Shown here: positions 20,690 through 31,744 of the stretch, piece by piece
Numbering within the stretch: the first letter of the stretch is position 1
How the letters are laid out: each line of letters opens with the position of its first letter
NCBI GenBank assembly: GCA_001692895.1
Contig: KV748209.1
Location: 310,001-374,000 of the forward strand
Direction: 5' to 3'
From: Cenococcum geophilum 1.58
Taxonomy: Eukaryota > Ascomycota > Dothideomycetes > Gloniales > Gloniaceae
Length of the DNA stretch: 64,000 nt
Notes under the pieces: model-generated
What the model saw: the letters and a program-made list of their open reading frames with translations, nothing else
Databases searched by the model: none
What the model was told of the DNA's origin: nothing
Position numbers and translations under genes: made by a program

Positions 20690-21500
20690 TATAGCCTCTA
20701 AAGTAAATTTAAGGCCTAAATAGCGCGGCTATAGGATATTTATAAGGCCTAACGCTTAAAGAATACTATAAGTGTGTATAAGCCGAAGTAAAAAGAGTAG
20801 GAAGACTAGTACGCGAAACTAAAAGGTAATATAAACGGCGCCTAAGTAATAGAAGATAAGCTTTACCTATTTTTAAAGCAGTAAGTTATTAACTAAGAAT
20901 TATGGGCCGCTAGCTATTAAAAATAGAAGTTAAAATAGAAAGAGATATAAAAAGATAGTAAGTAAAGAAGAGGCAGAAGACGGCAGAAGGGTAGTTAAGG
21001 AGGAAGGTAGCTATAAGGGTAGTAGTAGTTATAGAGAAAGCTATAAAGGATAAGGAAGAGATATAGGATAAGGAGGCCCTAGACGCCCTATTTAACGAGA
21101 TAGTCTAATACTTAGTTATAAATAGCTATGTCTTCGCTATTACTAAGCTTTATATATAGCAATTAGAAGGTAAGGCCTTATAGCCGCTATAGGGGGCGAA
21201 GCTCTTAGCGATACTAAATAGTGTCTACTACGACAAGGACTAGATTTAATGCGTTAACTTTATTAACTAAGGCCTATTTATAATTACTAGCGGCTACGAC
21301 ATTAAAGGGCTTAAAAGGGTAATTACTTAGTGCTAAGAGATAGGCTCTAAAATACTAGGTTTAGTTAAGTCTTACCTTTAAACTACGGCTAAGCATTTAT
21401 TAGGTTTATATATTACTACTACTATATACCCTATCTAGTTTATACAGCTACCGTTTTCTAACCTATTTCTTAGGCTATACTACTATTACCTAAGGCGAGA
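20690..21500 (+). pseudogene. Crypton tyrosine-recombinase N-terminal relic
   Basis: With stops read as Gln/Arg, 20846-20950 gives VIEDKLYLFLKQ, VIN and ELWAASY, followed by a Lys/Arg-rich stretch. Further on are LALINSYVFAITKLYIQQ-like sequence (21110-21165), AILNSVYYDKD (21210-21240), GLFIITSGYDIKGLKR (21271-21318) and a LRTTAKHLLGLYITT-like stretch (21375-21420). These match the conserved DNA-binding half of fungal Crypton recombinases (GCR1/CBF3-like domain, LFLxxxV...LLGHYMxTR). One or more frameshifts separate the parts, and the C-terminal catalytic half with the R-H-R-Y residues was not found. The domain family is assigned from motif memory and not from a search. Confidence 0.6.
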
Positions 21501-21870
21501 GTAAATAGGATGTTTAGCTTACTGTTACAAAACAAGGGTAGTGGCTACAGAGCGTATGTATTTAAGGAGTCTATAAAACGTTACGCGATTAATTATAAGG
21601 GTTAAAGGCGTAAGGAGGTAATATACCTACGCGTAGCTAATATAAGCTATACGTAAGGTATATATAAAAGCACGGGGCTCTCCTATAGAGGCCCCTACGG
21701 TAGGGTTCTGTAATACTACCCCCCCTCCTATAGAGGCGGAGCTCTAGCGACGCTGTGGTTACTATATATATATATATAAAAGGGATACTTAAGGTATAGA
21801 AAAGAAGAAAGGGGGGTATTACTAAAGGCTTAAAACAACGTTATATAATAGGGCTTAGCATTTAAAAATC
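21501..21870. other. RIP-rich intergenic DNA, no gene seen
   Basis: Contains GGGGCTCTCCTATAGAGGCCCC and a diverged nearby copy, CCTATAGAGGCGGAGC, then a (TA)n run near 21765. No coding content was recognised. Confidence 0.5.
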
Positions 21871-21883
21871 TAATTAATTAGGT

Positions 21884-21906
21884 AACTTTAACCGCCGGTT
21901 AAAGTT
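21884..21906. repeat. Palindrome M2, solitary copy
   Basis: 23-bp palindrome AACTTTAACCG-C-CGGTTAAAGTT, followed by CCTAGATATCTTAA. The same palindrome with the same flanks occurs at 44442-44464 and 53874-53896 in two Copia elements. Here no Copia sequence surrounds it. Confidence 0.85.
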
Positions 21907-22021
21907 CCTAGATATCTTAACAATATTCTAGTTATAAAATTACACTTTTACCGTAATCTAACGGTAATTTGCCCTTATGTGGTAATGTATAACAGTTTAA
22001 CTCTATAAGGGCTCCTATCCC

Positions 22022-22060
22022 TTAACCCGTTAGCGTCCAACGAGAAGTAGTCCGTGCGCG
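22022..22060 (+). repeat. Possible left end of piggyBac element (TTAA|CCC)
   Basis: TTAACCCGTTAGCG at 22022-22035, about 100 bp before the transposase start, fits the TTAA plus CCC-type terminus of piggyBac elements. A possible right TTAA at 24058-24061 (GCGG|TTAA) does not form a convincing inverted repeat with it. Kept only as a candidate. Confidence 0.3.
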
Positions 22061-22122
22061 AACACCAGTTTCAAAACAACGCGTGCACCTATATAGATTC
22101 TATTAATTAATTACCTACTATA

Positions 22123-23997
22123 ATGCCTTCTAATCGTGCCAGAATTAATATAGATCTTATTCAGCCTACTCAGTATTATATTCCACCCCATCGGTGCGCT
22201 AAAAAACAATGTCCCAAACCCTAGCCGCTGCCTAAATTCGAACCTCTCCATATTGACGATTAGGACAACCATGGCTCACTAAAGCTCCCCCCCAACGTTA
22301 ATTCTCATGATCCTTTTCAGCTATTTAGTCTCTTCTTTATAGACGAGATTATAGATAAGCTTGTAGCTTAGACAAATAAGCATGCAGAGCTCTACCTGCT
22401 AGATAAGGAGAAGAAGTACCTATAAACCTAGCAGCTAATATACAGGCAGGAATTATACGCGTACTTCGCAGTGCTTATTTATATAGGCATTACCATAGAA
22501 TCGGACATTGAGGATTACTAGAAGGATTTAAAATCATATGGAGCCGAGCACGTTGTTAAACAGTATATGGGAATTAACAGATTCCAATAGATCGATTGTT
22601 ACTTTCGAGCCTTACCACCCTGGCCAGAGTCTAATAAAACACCTAGATCTACATTTGATAGAGTTAAGAAGCTTACTAAGCATATTCGGCTTACTTGTAG
22701 GAAGCTCTATACCCCTAGAACTTACCTTATAGTTAATGAGACGATCCAACGCTTTATAGGCCGTGCCTCTGAAATTATTAATATTCTATCTAAACCAATA
22801 CTAGAAGGCTTTAAAATATGGGTGCTGGCCAATAAGGGTTATATATTAGACTGGCTATAGCACGCTAAAGGTAATAAGAAGGGGCCAGTTAATTTAGATA
22901 TAAGCTTTACTGAGGATAAAGGCTTTTTAAAGACACAGGCGGTAGTGCTTGATTTACTCCTATAGAAAGACGATAACGAGCAACGCCTCTATCTACCGAA
23001 CAAGCATATAGTTTGGCTTAATAACCTATTTACAAGTATTAAGCTTCTTACACGACTACGAGGCCTAGGTATTAGAGGCGCAGAAACCGTGTAAATAACT
23101 AAAACAAAGCGTGAGGAACAGGGGGACGACGAGGGCGATATTAAGTAGGCTTTAACTGCAGCAGAAAATAGGAAGAAAAAGGTGCCTGCTAAGCAGATTA
23201 AGCAGACGCTTACGGAGCTTAAATTAACCCACGCGGCTTAGATTCCATGGGGTGAATTATATAGGGAGCTTTCTAATAACGGGCAGATGATAGAGTTTGC
23301 TTGGAAGGACGCCAATATAGTGCTTTTTATAAGTACTGTCGATGACGGTAAGTTTCTTTACCTTAACTTAAGGCTTAAAAGCTAATGACGTTATACATCG
23401 CCAGGTCGCTATATAATTAACGACATGCGAAAACGTCCTCCCCTTACTGCTAGCGGTGCTAAGCAGACTCGAAAGGTCTTTGGCAATACGTACAAAAAGG
23501 AATTGCCTATTCCTACCTTTATATTCTACTATAATTACTATATGGGCGGCGTGGATATTGCGGATTAATTACGTTCGTACTTTAATACGCAGAGGAGTTA
23601 TATAAGGACATGGAAGCCTTTGCTCTACTTCCTGCTTAATACAGTACTTACTAACTGCTTTTTACTGTCTTCCTATACCCCTACAGATCGTTGAGCAGGT
23701 CGCCATGACGGCCATAAGCAGTTTTGGAAGGACCTTCGCGACGCCTTATTTAAGCGCTCGATTCGCAAGCGAAAGGCACCTGAACAAGAACGCCCTCCTC
23801 AACGCTCTACAAGCTAGATTATATGGGTTCCTGCAGAGCTTCATACGCTGGCGAAGATATTAGATAAAGTTGCCTACTGCTTAGCTTGTATAGAGGCTGG
23901 CAGAAAGTCTTAAGTTCGCTATATGAAGGCTAGGAAACCTATGGGTGTTGGAATTACAAGGTCATGGGGTCACAGCGGAGCTATCTTGAGGATCTAA
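22123..23997 (+). pseudogene. piggyBac-type transposase, RIP-inactivated
   Basis: A single frame of 624 codons from ATG 22123 to TAA 23995, with about 17 internal TAA/TAG/TGA codons and no apparent frameshift. Conserved piggyBac features are visible. DPFQLFSLFFIDEIID is near 22305-22355. YRTxxxIVNETIQRFIGR lies around 22720-22760, where the first catalytic Asp is now Asn at codon 22735-22737. GFKIWVLANKGYILDW is near 22810-22855. NYYMGGVDIAD at 23533-23565 holds the third Asp. A short Cys-containing tail (YCLACIEAG, about 23877-23903) recalls the C-terminal zinc-binding region. These enzymes excise and insert at TTAA. The first ATG gives the usual family length of about 600 residues. Downstream, another frame runs on to 24032, so the original C-terminus may differ. 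Confidence 0.92.
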
Positions 23998-24061
23998 TTG
24001 ATGATAGAGATGACGCAGACGATGAATATTGATTGATTCGTGATGCAGTAGATGCGGTTAA

Positions 24062-24490
24062 TGTCTATATAGATTGCATGCGGACTTCGTCCTCGTTGTC
24101 TCGTTCCCAGACCTTCTTGCCAAGGCTTACCTTGCCAAGCCGCTAGCCGCTTTTGGCAAGACCTTCGTTAGAAAGTCTGGTACACGGTTCGGATTTTTGT
24201 TAGTCCCGCGCGGGGTATTTAGGCCTATATACACCTACTTTGAGCCAAATTATCTCAACTCTTATAGCTCCCTAAGCTATTCCTAATGGCTAGAATTACC
24301 AAAGCAAACCTNGCGAAGAAGACTACGTTGCCCGATTTGCCCGATTCTAATTCGTTATCTCGTCGTCGCGCCCGACGCCCCCGAGTCGTAGCAGCCCACG
24401 ACCACCGCCGCCCTCTTCCTACTGTAGCGATCCATCATCGATTCCTTCTATGCTGTTTAGCAGCCGTTGTGTAGAAGAAGGGATATGGAT
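24062..24490. other. GC-richer fragment with LTR-like similarity
   Basis: TCTGGTACACGGTTCGGA at 24176-24193, followed by TTAGTCCC, matches the minus strand of the C9 LTR near 61988-62020, with about 30 of 36 bases shared. A TATATACACC box and CTTGCCAAG inverted repeats are also present. It may be a piece of a related LTR. The small open frame at 24286-24474 is Arg- and Pro-rich with one ambiguous codon and no recognised family. I do not call it a gene. Confidence 0.4.
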
Positions 24491-27400
24491 GCTGATGTTG
24501 AATCTCTGATGATGTATCGAGGTTACGGTTTTAATAAGTGTAACCCCTATGGTAATATATCCCAGTTCATCATATCCCCGGGGAGATTGATCTCCGATTC
24601 AGTCTAATGATAGTGACAAGGTGTATTAAGGATATGTCTTAAGTGTAAGGGAGAGTATAACGATGGACATATTACTCTGTCTTCCCGTCAGGTAACCATC
24701 GGTCATATTATTATTATATAGTACGATTTGTAGGTCCAGTATGGATTAATCCAGAAGATAAACGTTTATATTGATCACCATTCTTTTTGTGAGTATAATA
24801 CGGACTTAATGCACTGATATTTATTCTGGATACATATCATGAGATATGAATTATACATCGGAGAGATCGTAATTTCGATCACCTTGTTCTACCCTATCTA
24901 TTCGTAAGCTGTATATACCTTCCGTAATTATATCTGACTTATCCTAAGGGATTTCCTCCGGGTTTGAGGATGATTCGTGGAGGAATTTTTCTATAATTGC
25001 TCTCGTTTCCTATTCTTATTTAACCGGTTTCCTGGTCCCTGTCCCACAAATCCTAAGTATCAAAAAGGGATGAAAAAGAATAAGGGGATCATCTAACATT
25101 CCGTTGTAACTCTCCACGCTATATCAGTTCTGCATCGTTATGATGATGGAAGAATATCCAAGAGATTCTCACCCCAAAATTTCTATATATTGAGATGATC
25201 CTTGTATCGTATGCCAATATGTATCTATGTTATGCTCAATTGTCGAACAGGATACTTTCTAAGTACCGCCTGACATATATTATATCTCTCATCTATTTCG
25301 ATTATAAAACATCGCCACGTATATCGAGATATCATCCTTGATGAAATTGATGAGTCTCTGGGGAAGCGTACGAGGAAGTCATTAATATTTCACTAATAAG
25401 TTATGGATCATAATATAATTATGGTTAGGCATATTTGTTTTTCTTTTTTTTTCACATCTAATATTACGACTCAGTAGCCGAGGATGTGTATTATACCGGA
25501 TCATCTCGATCCGACCGATTGCGCATGGATCATTTATTTTATTGGATAATCTGCGATGATCGATTCGATATTCTATTTGATTATTTAATAATAATATCAT
25601 CCATGGCACTATATTTCCGTGGACTAAGGTATTCGCCTTAATATACTTTCTTACCAAACTCTGCGCCATTGTTTCTCGCATATGGAGATCCTAATCTCGG
25701 TATAATGTGAATATAGTCGAGTGGTAGTATGTTATTGACATATATAATTTCCAAAGGTCGATGAATATATAATATATTCTCGGATTAGCTCTTCATTATA
25801 GATTAAAATAGAATCATACCCAGGATTCGCGGCTCTAGCACGCACCTCTCTATAGAATATTCCTCACGATATTCTATTGGGATTCCGGAAAAAATATACG
25901 ATTATGTTCTCGTATTTATAAAAGTATTCTGTATGATTTATGATAAATGTATTTCTCGGAATCATTTTCCTCGGTAACCTTAAATTAGGGGTTTCGCAGA
26001 TAACTGTGTTTAATATATATTTCTCTCCTCTAATCCGGGGTGCAGAATATTTTCTTGGCTCATTATGGCTAATTTATAATAGATTCGCTCCTTCCGATCT
26101 GAATGAATATTCATCACTTCTCTCTCATATTTTATCTTATATATGACTTGATAATCGAATGATGATGTCTCTGGATATTAATAAGTATATGTTCTGTCTC
26201 GCTATATTATCAGTCTAGTCATTCCTATTGGTCGCAATGACTATATATGAGGATATTTCATAACTATACCCATTAAGATGAATATTTACAGCATTACATA
26301 CTTCGTTATGGGCGGGATACTAGAAGGGAGCTGTATTGACGCTTCGCTAAGTAAATTATGGGTCTTCCATCATTTTTATAATTTGCTGGGCGATTTCTTG
26401 GTGGGATATCTCAAATATAGGGTATATATTATTACCTTATCTTTAGCATTAGGACGGGGGATTTTAAATGATGATATAGGGTGTTCCGAATCGAATCGTC
26501 CTCCAATCCGGAGTCTGTATATAGAGGATTATAAGCACTAGTAATAAGAATATATTTGAAAATTATATGGAAATATTAGATAGATTATAAAGATGATTAG
26601 AAACATATGATATTTATTAACACCCAAACGTCGATCGAATGCGCAATATACATGCATCCTTGGAATATAGGGGATATATCTTATAGATGATGCACATGGG
26701 GCCGGAGGAGAACCGACCAGGGGTTAGGAAATAAGATATCATCTAACATGCCCGATATCCGATGAAAAAGTTAAATCATTTCATTATATTGGTGACCATA
26801 TGTTGTTATATGGGATTATTGCAGAAATATTCATGCTCCGGATATCATATATTCTATCGAATATCCGATTCTTTCAAGAAATTATCGAGATTTATCATAA
26901 TCTGGTATACGAGGGTTAGGATGTATCTGGGGTCCTTATACCACTCTTATAGTATTCTTACTATAGCATATATGGATGTGTATAAGAATAATTGAGAAGA
27001 AGATATATCTGGATAGTTATGCGTGAATATGGACATATCGCATAGCATAACTATATACGATATCGCTCGGAGAAAGTGTACTATGAAGAATGTATGAAGA
27101 GCGGGGAGATCGAGAATATATTATATACGATATGATCTCTGTTTCTATATCATACGGCTCTCCCACATTGTATTTCTAGGATATTTTAACTAATCATAAT
27201 TTAAATACATTAAATATATATTAAGAGCTACGCATGATTGCGAAAATCCGGAATTGATATCTATATTAATGCCCTATGGCACATATATTTCGTGCAAATC
27301 CAATATTATATTGATATTGCGAGGAACTAAAAGAAGCGCATATGCGATCTCTCTTATCTTAATAATATTTCCCCTCGTATATTTCCAATTCTGACCATAT

Positions 27401-29220
27401 TATATCGTACGGGAATTTGCATATTTCGTAATATTCGATCTCGTACTTGCCTCCATCGGAAAATATCGCAGAGAATCTTACATCCCCTGATTTTCTCTTC
27501 CTCATATCTCGGAGATATACCCGATCTTACATTTACTTGATATGATCTAAATTGTTAGTGCGTTATGATAGATGAAGGGGTTAAATATTAATGCGAACTA
27601 TATTTACGGCTTCGATGAATGACTCATATACGATCTTTGTCTATATGTTTTATGATGAATATTCGGTTCTCGGGGATCTCCATATCTATTCTATCAGTAA
27701 TTTGGTTATTGTTCATTAATTTATCAAGACAGTGTTTATGATAGTATTGCTAATTATCTTCTATGATTTCTCATGCCTGGGAATATGTTCGGGGAATTAT
27801 CTGATTTGCCGGGGATGGATCGTATCTATCATGCGATCGCTAATTTGATCTATGAAGATTATGTGGGTTATTTAGAAGGATTATATAGTTTTTTTTTATA
27901 TCTTATATGGTCCAGTAGTTGGATTTCTATATTTTCTATGTAATCAATATATTTACGATGGAGATAATTTGATTATATAGTATCTCGACAATCTCGGATG
28001 GACGTATATTATATGTACTCTTTCATGTAATGTTTAGATTTCCCGGTCTTCTTGATAGTTAGATCGGATATCGATAGGTAATCGCCATGACGAGTTTCGA
28101 TCGGTCGGGCCATACATTCTAGATTCTCGCTTTTCCCATACTCGGATATTATACATGGAGGATAATGCTCTCAGTGAGAATATATAGATATATCTTGCAT
28201 GATTTTTCTGCTGCCTTCGGCTATCTGATACTAAAGTTGTGAAATGATTGTGCGGGTTGAATATGTCTCATATCGGTGGCGGCATTCGATAAGTAAATTG
28301 AGTCTGATTATTGCTATCGATCGTGGAGGTTTAGTTCGTATCGATATCCTGTTCTTCATATATGAGGTGTTGATTTATTCCAGGATAGATATTCACGTAA
28401 ATCCTTTATCATAATTCTTGAGGATAGAGATCTATAGAATTTATCAGGATATGTTAAATCGGAGATTTTAGAGATATGTTACATTCTTTCCGCCGATTAT
28501 CTAAGATGGAAATTTTATCAGGAAATCTCAGTTCAGGGCTCCTCTATGATCTTCAGTTGAGTATTCCATTTAGATGTTGAAAATGATGCAGAAATCTAAA
28601 ATGAATGGTGAGGCAGATAAATTCCAGATGGGATAATAATATCATTCTATATGGCTCCTTAGGGATGCGATATGATTATCGGGAGTATAGGAGATTTTAG
28701 ATATTCATCATGAGATAATCTTATGTCGCGATCAGAGGAAGGGGGGCGGATGATTCGATTTATTGGACTCTATGAATAATAGGGAGTCATGATGGGATAT
28801 TATCTCTCTCTCGCGAAGGATCGATCATATGAATCATCGCATAACTGCGAAATTCCCCGGGTGCTACAGGAATATATCGGAGAATCGGAATATATGCACC
28901 TCATAATTCGTATATATAAGTATATGATCCATCGGAATATGTATCGCTAATGTATCATCAATATAATTCTATATATTCAGATGATCATCTTGATGATGGA
29001 AATATAAGATCATACCGCGCATCACCAAGAGAATATTTGGGATATCAAGATATATCCATGATCAAAAGTTATCGAATGCTATCGCGGATTCCTTGAAAAA
29101 TAATTATGGAATGATTGATCAGGATCCGGCGATCTAGATCTCTGCATATCATAATATCGTAATGATATTTTATTTATCTATTTTTTATAGATATATTAAG
29201 GATGATAATTAATAAGGTAT
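24491..29220. other. AT-rich tract of distinct texture, no gene recognised
   Basis: 4.7 kb without coding, rRNA or tRNA features that I can recognise. Unlike the flanking RIP'd transposons, it is not dominated by TAG/CTA words but by GATAT/ATATC, TCGGA/TCCGA and ATGAT words, and CG dinucleotides persist (GATCG, TATCGG). Open frames of 60-99 codons (for example 25382-25681 minus, 26278-26541 plus) show no family motifs. Its vocabulary grades into the minisatellite at 29250, so it may be an old degenerate satellite. This is inference. Confidence 0.5.
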
Positions 29221-29249
29221 TTAAGATATTAATTAAGCCAATCATTATT

Positions 29250-29890
29250 TTTATATATAGGATATGGGATATATAACAATATATGTTCGAGAATATATTC
29301 GAGATATATTCCAGATTATATTTCCGAGATATATAATTTCAAGATATATTCTGAGATATGTTTCGAGATATGGTCTTCCGAAGATGTATTTCGAGGCGAA
29401 TTTCAGATGAATTTCGAGATGAGGCTTCGAGACGAGTTTCGAGACGAATTTCGAGATGTGTTCCGAGACGTGCTTCGAGACGTGCCCCGAGACGTGCTTC
29501 GAGACGAGCTTCGAGACGAGCTTCGAGACGTCCTTCGAGACGTCTCCGGGGTACGTGCTCCGAGACGTGCTTCGAGACGTGCTTCGAGACCGTGCTTCGA
29601 GACGTGCTTCGAGACGTGCTTCGAGACGTGCTTCGAGACGTGCTTCGAGACGCATGCCTCCGAGACGTGCTTCGAGACGCATGCCTCCGAGACGTGCTTC
29701 GAGACGCATGCTCCGAGACGTATTTCGAGACGTGTTCGAGACGTGCTTCGAGACGTACTTCGAGACGTCTTCGAGACGTGCTTCGAGATGCGCCTCGAGG
29801 ACGCATCCCGAGACGCATTCGGAGATGATTTCGAGATGTATTCCGAATAATTTCGAGACGCGCTCCGAGATGGATTTCGAATAGGGGAAG
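29250..29890. repeat. 12-bp minisatellite (CGAGACGTGCTT)
   Basis: Core units CGAGACGTGCTT are regular at about 29465-29790. Outward in both directions the units decay by transitions to CGAGATATATTC-like words. Because the period is a multiple of three and the unit lacks stops, long open frames exist on both strands. They are artefacts and not genes. Confidence 0.92.
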
Positions 29891-29962
29891 ATATTCGTTT
29901 AGATATGGACGATCATCAGGAATCAATAATAAATTCGACCGAGCAGCCAAAACCCATGAGAT

Positions 29963-29987
29963 NNNNNNNNNNNNNNNNNNNNNNNNN
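29963..29987. other. Assembly gap, 25 N
   Basis: 25 consecutive N. The texture changes from AT-rich satellite-like DNA to RIP'd transposon DNA across it, so the two sides may not be truly adjacent at this distance. Confidence 0.99.
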
Positions 29988-30374
29988 CTGCTATTTAAGA
30001 ATCAAATATTATCCAACTACTAGAGCTAAGAGGAGATTTAAGAAAAGATCCAATATAGTTAATACTAGGTCATCGAATCCCGTCTAAACCTTATAAGTAC
30101 CTAATAGAACTATATATATTGGCGCTAGCGGCATATTTAGAGTATACGTATAACGGTGTACTATATTAGTATAATAGGTATCTACTAAGTATATTCTGTG
30201 GGATCTATATAATCTATAATTAAGCCAGCCGATAGAGCAACGTATATTGATCTATTAGTAAAAGAAGGATTCTGGAAGCTTACCGGTATGTATATCTTTA
30301 TAAGGACCTCATGTATAGTCCCTACCGGTAAATAATGTCTCTTCTTAGCTACGAACAACGATTTTTAAGAATAT
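29988..30374. other. Unidentified RIP'd DNA
   Basis: No gene family recognised. It contains TACCGGTATGTATATC and CCCTACCGGTA, the latter similar to CCCTACC near 4108, so it probably belongs to the same dispersed repeat as the next entry. Confidence 0.4.
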
Positions 30375-30530
30375 AATTGGAGTAATCTGTTAGCCAACAC
30401 CAACTCCCATCCAGTATGATAGTGATGAGCATTGGTTGACCTGCATATAAAGACGTATGAAATCACCTATATACCTAGCCCAATAACAGCCCCCGTAGTT
30501 CCCTGCTATAAGGTCCGTACACGGACGCTA
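30375..30530. repeat. Dispersed repeat shared with 4141-4270
   Basis: Same order of TAAGAATATAATT, CTATATACCTAGCCCA and GTAGTTCCCTGCTATAAGG as at 4141-4270, with about 30 bp more between the blocks. Confidence 0.6.
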
Positions 30531-30640
30531 AAGAGACTCAAACTATAAACATGGTAAAGTTCTTAGTAAAGTAGCCGAATAGAGTAAGGTCTACTACAGC
30601 TACTACTCCTAATAAGTTTAATAGAGCTGTAAATATATCA
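30525..30640 (+). pseudogene. Small Copia RT fragment
   Basis: GACGCTAAAGAGACTCAAACT and AAGTTCTTAGTAAAG, followed by CCTAATAAGTTTAATAG, correspond to 49868-49965 of C7 (DAKET...KFLVK...PxKFNGG, after the RT active site). Both ends break off abruptly, so it is a displaced scrap. Confidence 0.6.
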
Positions 30641-30679
30641 GGAAACATAGAATCAGTCTATTAACACTATGGCCCCCAT

Positions 30680-31740
30680 TGATAAAATATTAAAATATAG
30701 ATAATTACAAATAATATATTTAGGGGCCTAAACCCTACATATCGAAATAGTAGAAAGCCTCGCGACTATAGATTTTACCTTTATTAGTATTAACTATAGG
30801 GTGTTCTTTATAGCTGCGTCTTATATTTTTACTACCTTCTTCTATTATCGCTTCTATTTGGGGTCTGCCTATCTTATAATTAGTATAGTAGATTTCTATC
30901 TATATTAGTAACCTTTTATCCTTTATTACTATTATAGCGCTCTATTAGTAGAGTATTAGGTCTTCGCCTAGTAAGCTAATAGTTTCTATATTTCCTTTTC
31001 TCTCTTTACTACTTATAAGTAGTAGGCTTCCTAGCTAGTATATTTAGGCGTATTACCTCTTTAAGGGGCTATCGCTCCTTATATATATATTAGTATTTAG
31101 TATATATTTTCTTCTACTAGGTAGCCTTATACTATAACTACTCTCTATATAGTAGTTAAGTTACTATATAAGTCTAGTAGTAGAACTACTACTTCGCGTT
31201 CTAGTATAGCGCGTAGTATTCTTCTATAGGCCCTTATAGTTCTATATAGGTACTAGTTTTATAGCTTAGCTAGTAGCGCTAAGGAGCTTTTTATTAGTAC
31301 CTTACCGCCTAGTCCTAAGCCCTAGATTTAGGAGCCGTATAGCATTATTAGCCTTACTACTACTATATATAGTAGACGTATATATTTAAAAGAGGGTCCT
31401 TATATTAAAGTAGTAATTTATAATACTACTAAAAAATACTACTACTTCTCTATAAGTCGCTTATATAATATACTCGTTTTAGTTTAACCTAGAGTCTATC
31501 TAAACCCCTAGGACCTTAAGGGTAGCTTCTAGTTTTACTTCGCAGCTCTAGATATTTACTATTAANGCTAGGTNNCTACTTACCCTTTTTTCCCTTATAA
31601 AGTAAATAAGCTAGTAATTATTTAGTACGAATTTAGCGCTATATTGTTTTGCCTATATAATATACCTATTATATGCCTAGTTTAGCCTAGTATAGTTTTN
31701 TACTACTATATTTCCCTATATAATTAGGCTTATATTATTT
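30680..31740 (-). pseudogene. LINE-A, Tad/I-like non-LTR retrotransposon fragment
   Basis: Minus-strand reading gives the end of the RT domain with LLAYLLYKGKKGK and then EVKLEATLKVLGVQIDSRLN (31440-31560), the conserved VLGVxLDSxL segment of LINE reverse transcriptases. The downstream region follows (RKYILNTNIYIRS and RQADPKQKR stretches, 30850-31110). It starts abruptly at about 31740 beside the tail of LINE-B, so it is 5'-truncated as is usual for LINEs. Stops are from RIP. Parallel sequence is found in LINE-B and LINE-C. Confidence 0.75.
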
Positions 31741-31744
31741 ATAT

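Noticed and set aside
22538-22732. 64-codon plus-strand frame
   Set aside because: Out-of-frame shadow of the piggyBac transposase.
24286-24474. 62-codon frame starting MARITKAN, considered as a histone-like or gag start
   Set aside because: Only the first few residues look suggestive. The rest is low-complexity Arg/Pro with an ambiguous codon, and no family matches.
25382-26995. Four frames of 68-99 codons in the AT-rich tract
   Set aside because: Length is expected by chance in DNA of this composition. No motifs, no shared frame with neighbours.
24491-29220. Mitochondrial DNA insertion
   Set aside because: AT-rich, but CG dinucleotides are frequent and no mitochondrial protein, rRNA or tRNA motif was recognised. 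Not excluded without a search.
29465-29790. Regular short repeats considered as a CRISPR array
   Set aside because: Units are 12 bp and contiguous with no unique spacers, and the context is eukaryotic.
29251-29950. Overlapping open frames of 142-203 codons on both strands (Arg/Ser/Glu-rich repeats)
   Set aside because: They arise from a 12-bp tandem unit without stops. Frames are open on both strands at once and have no start context or known domain.
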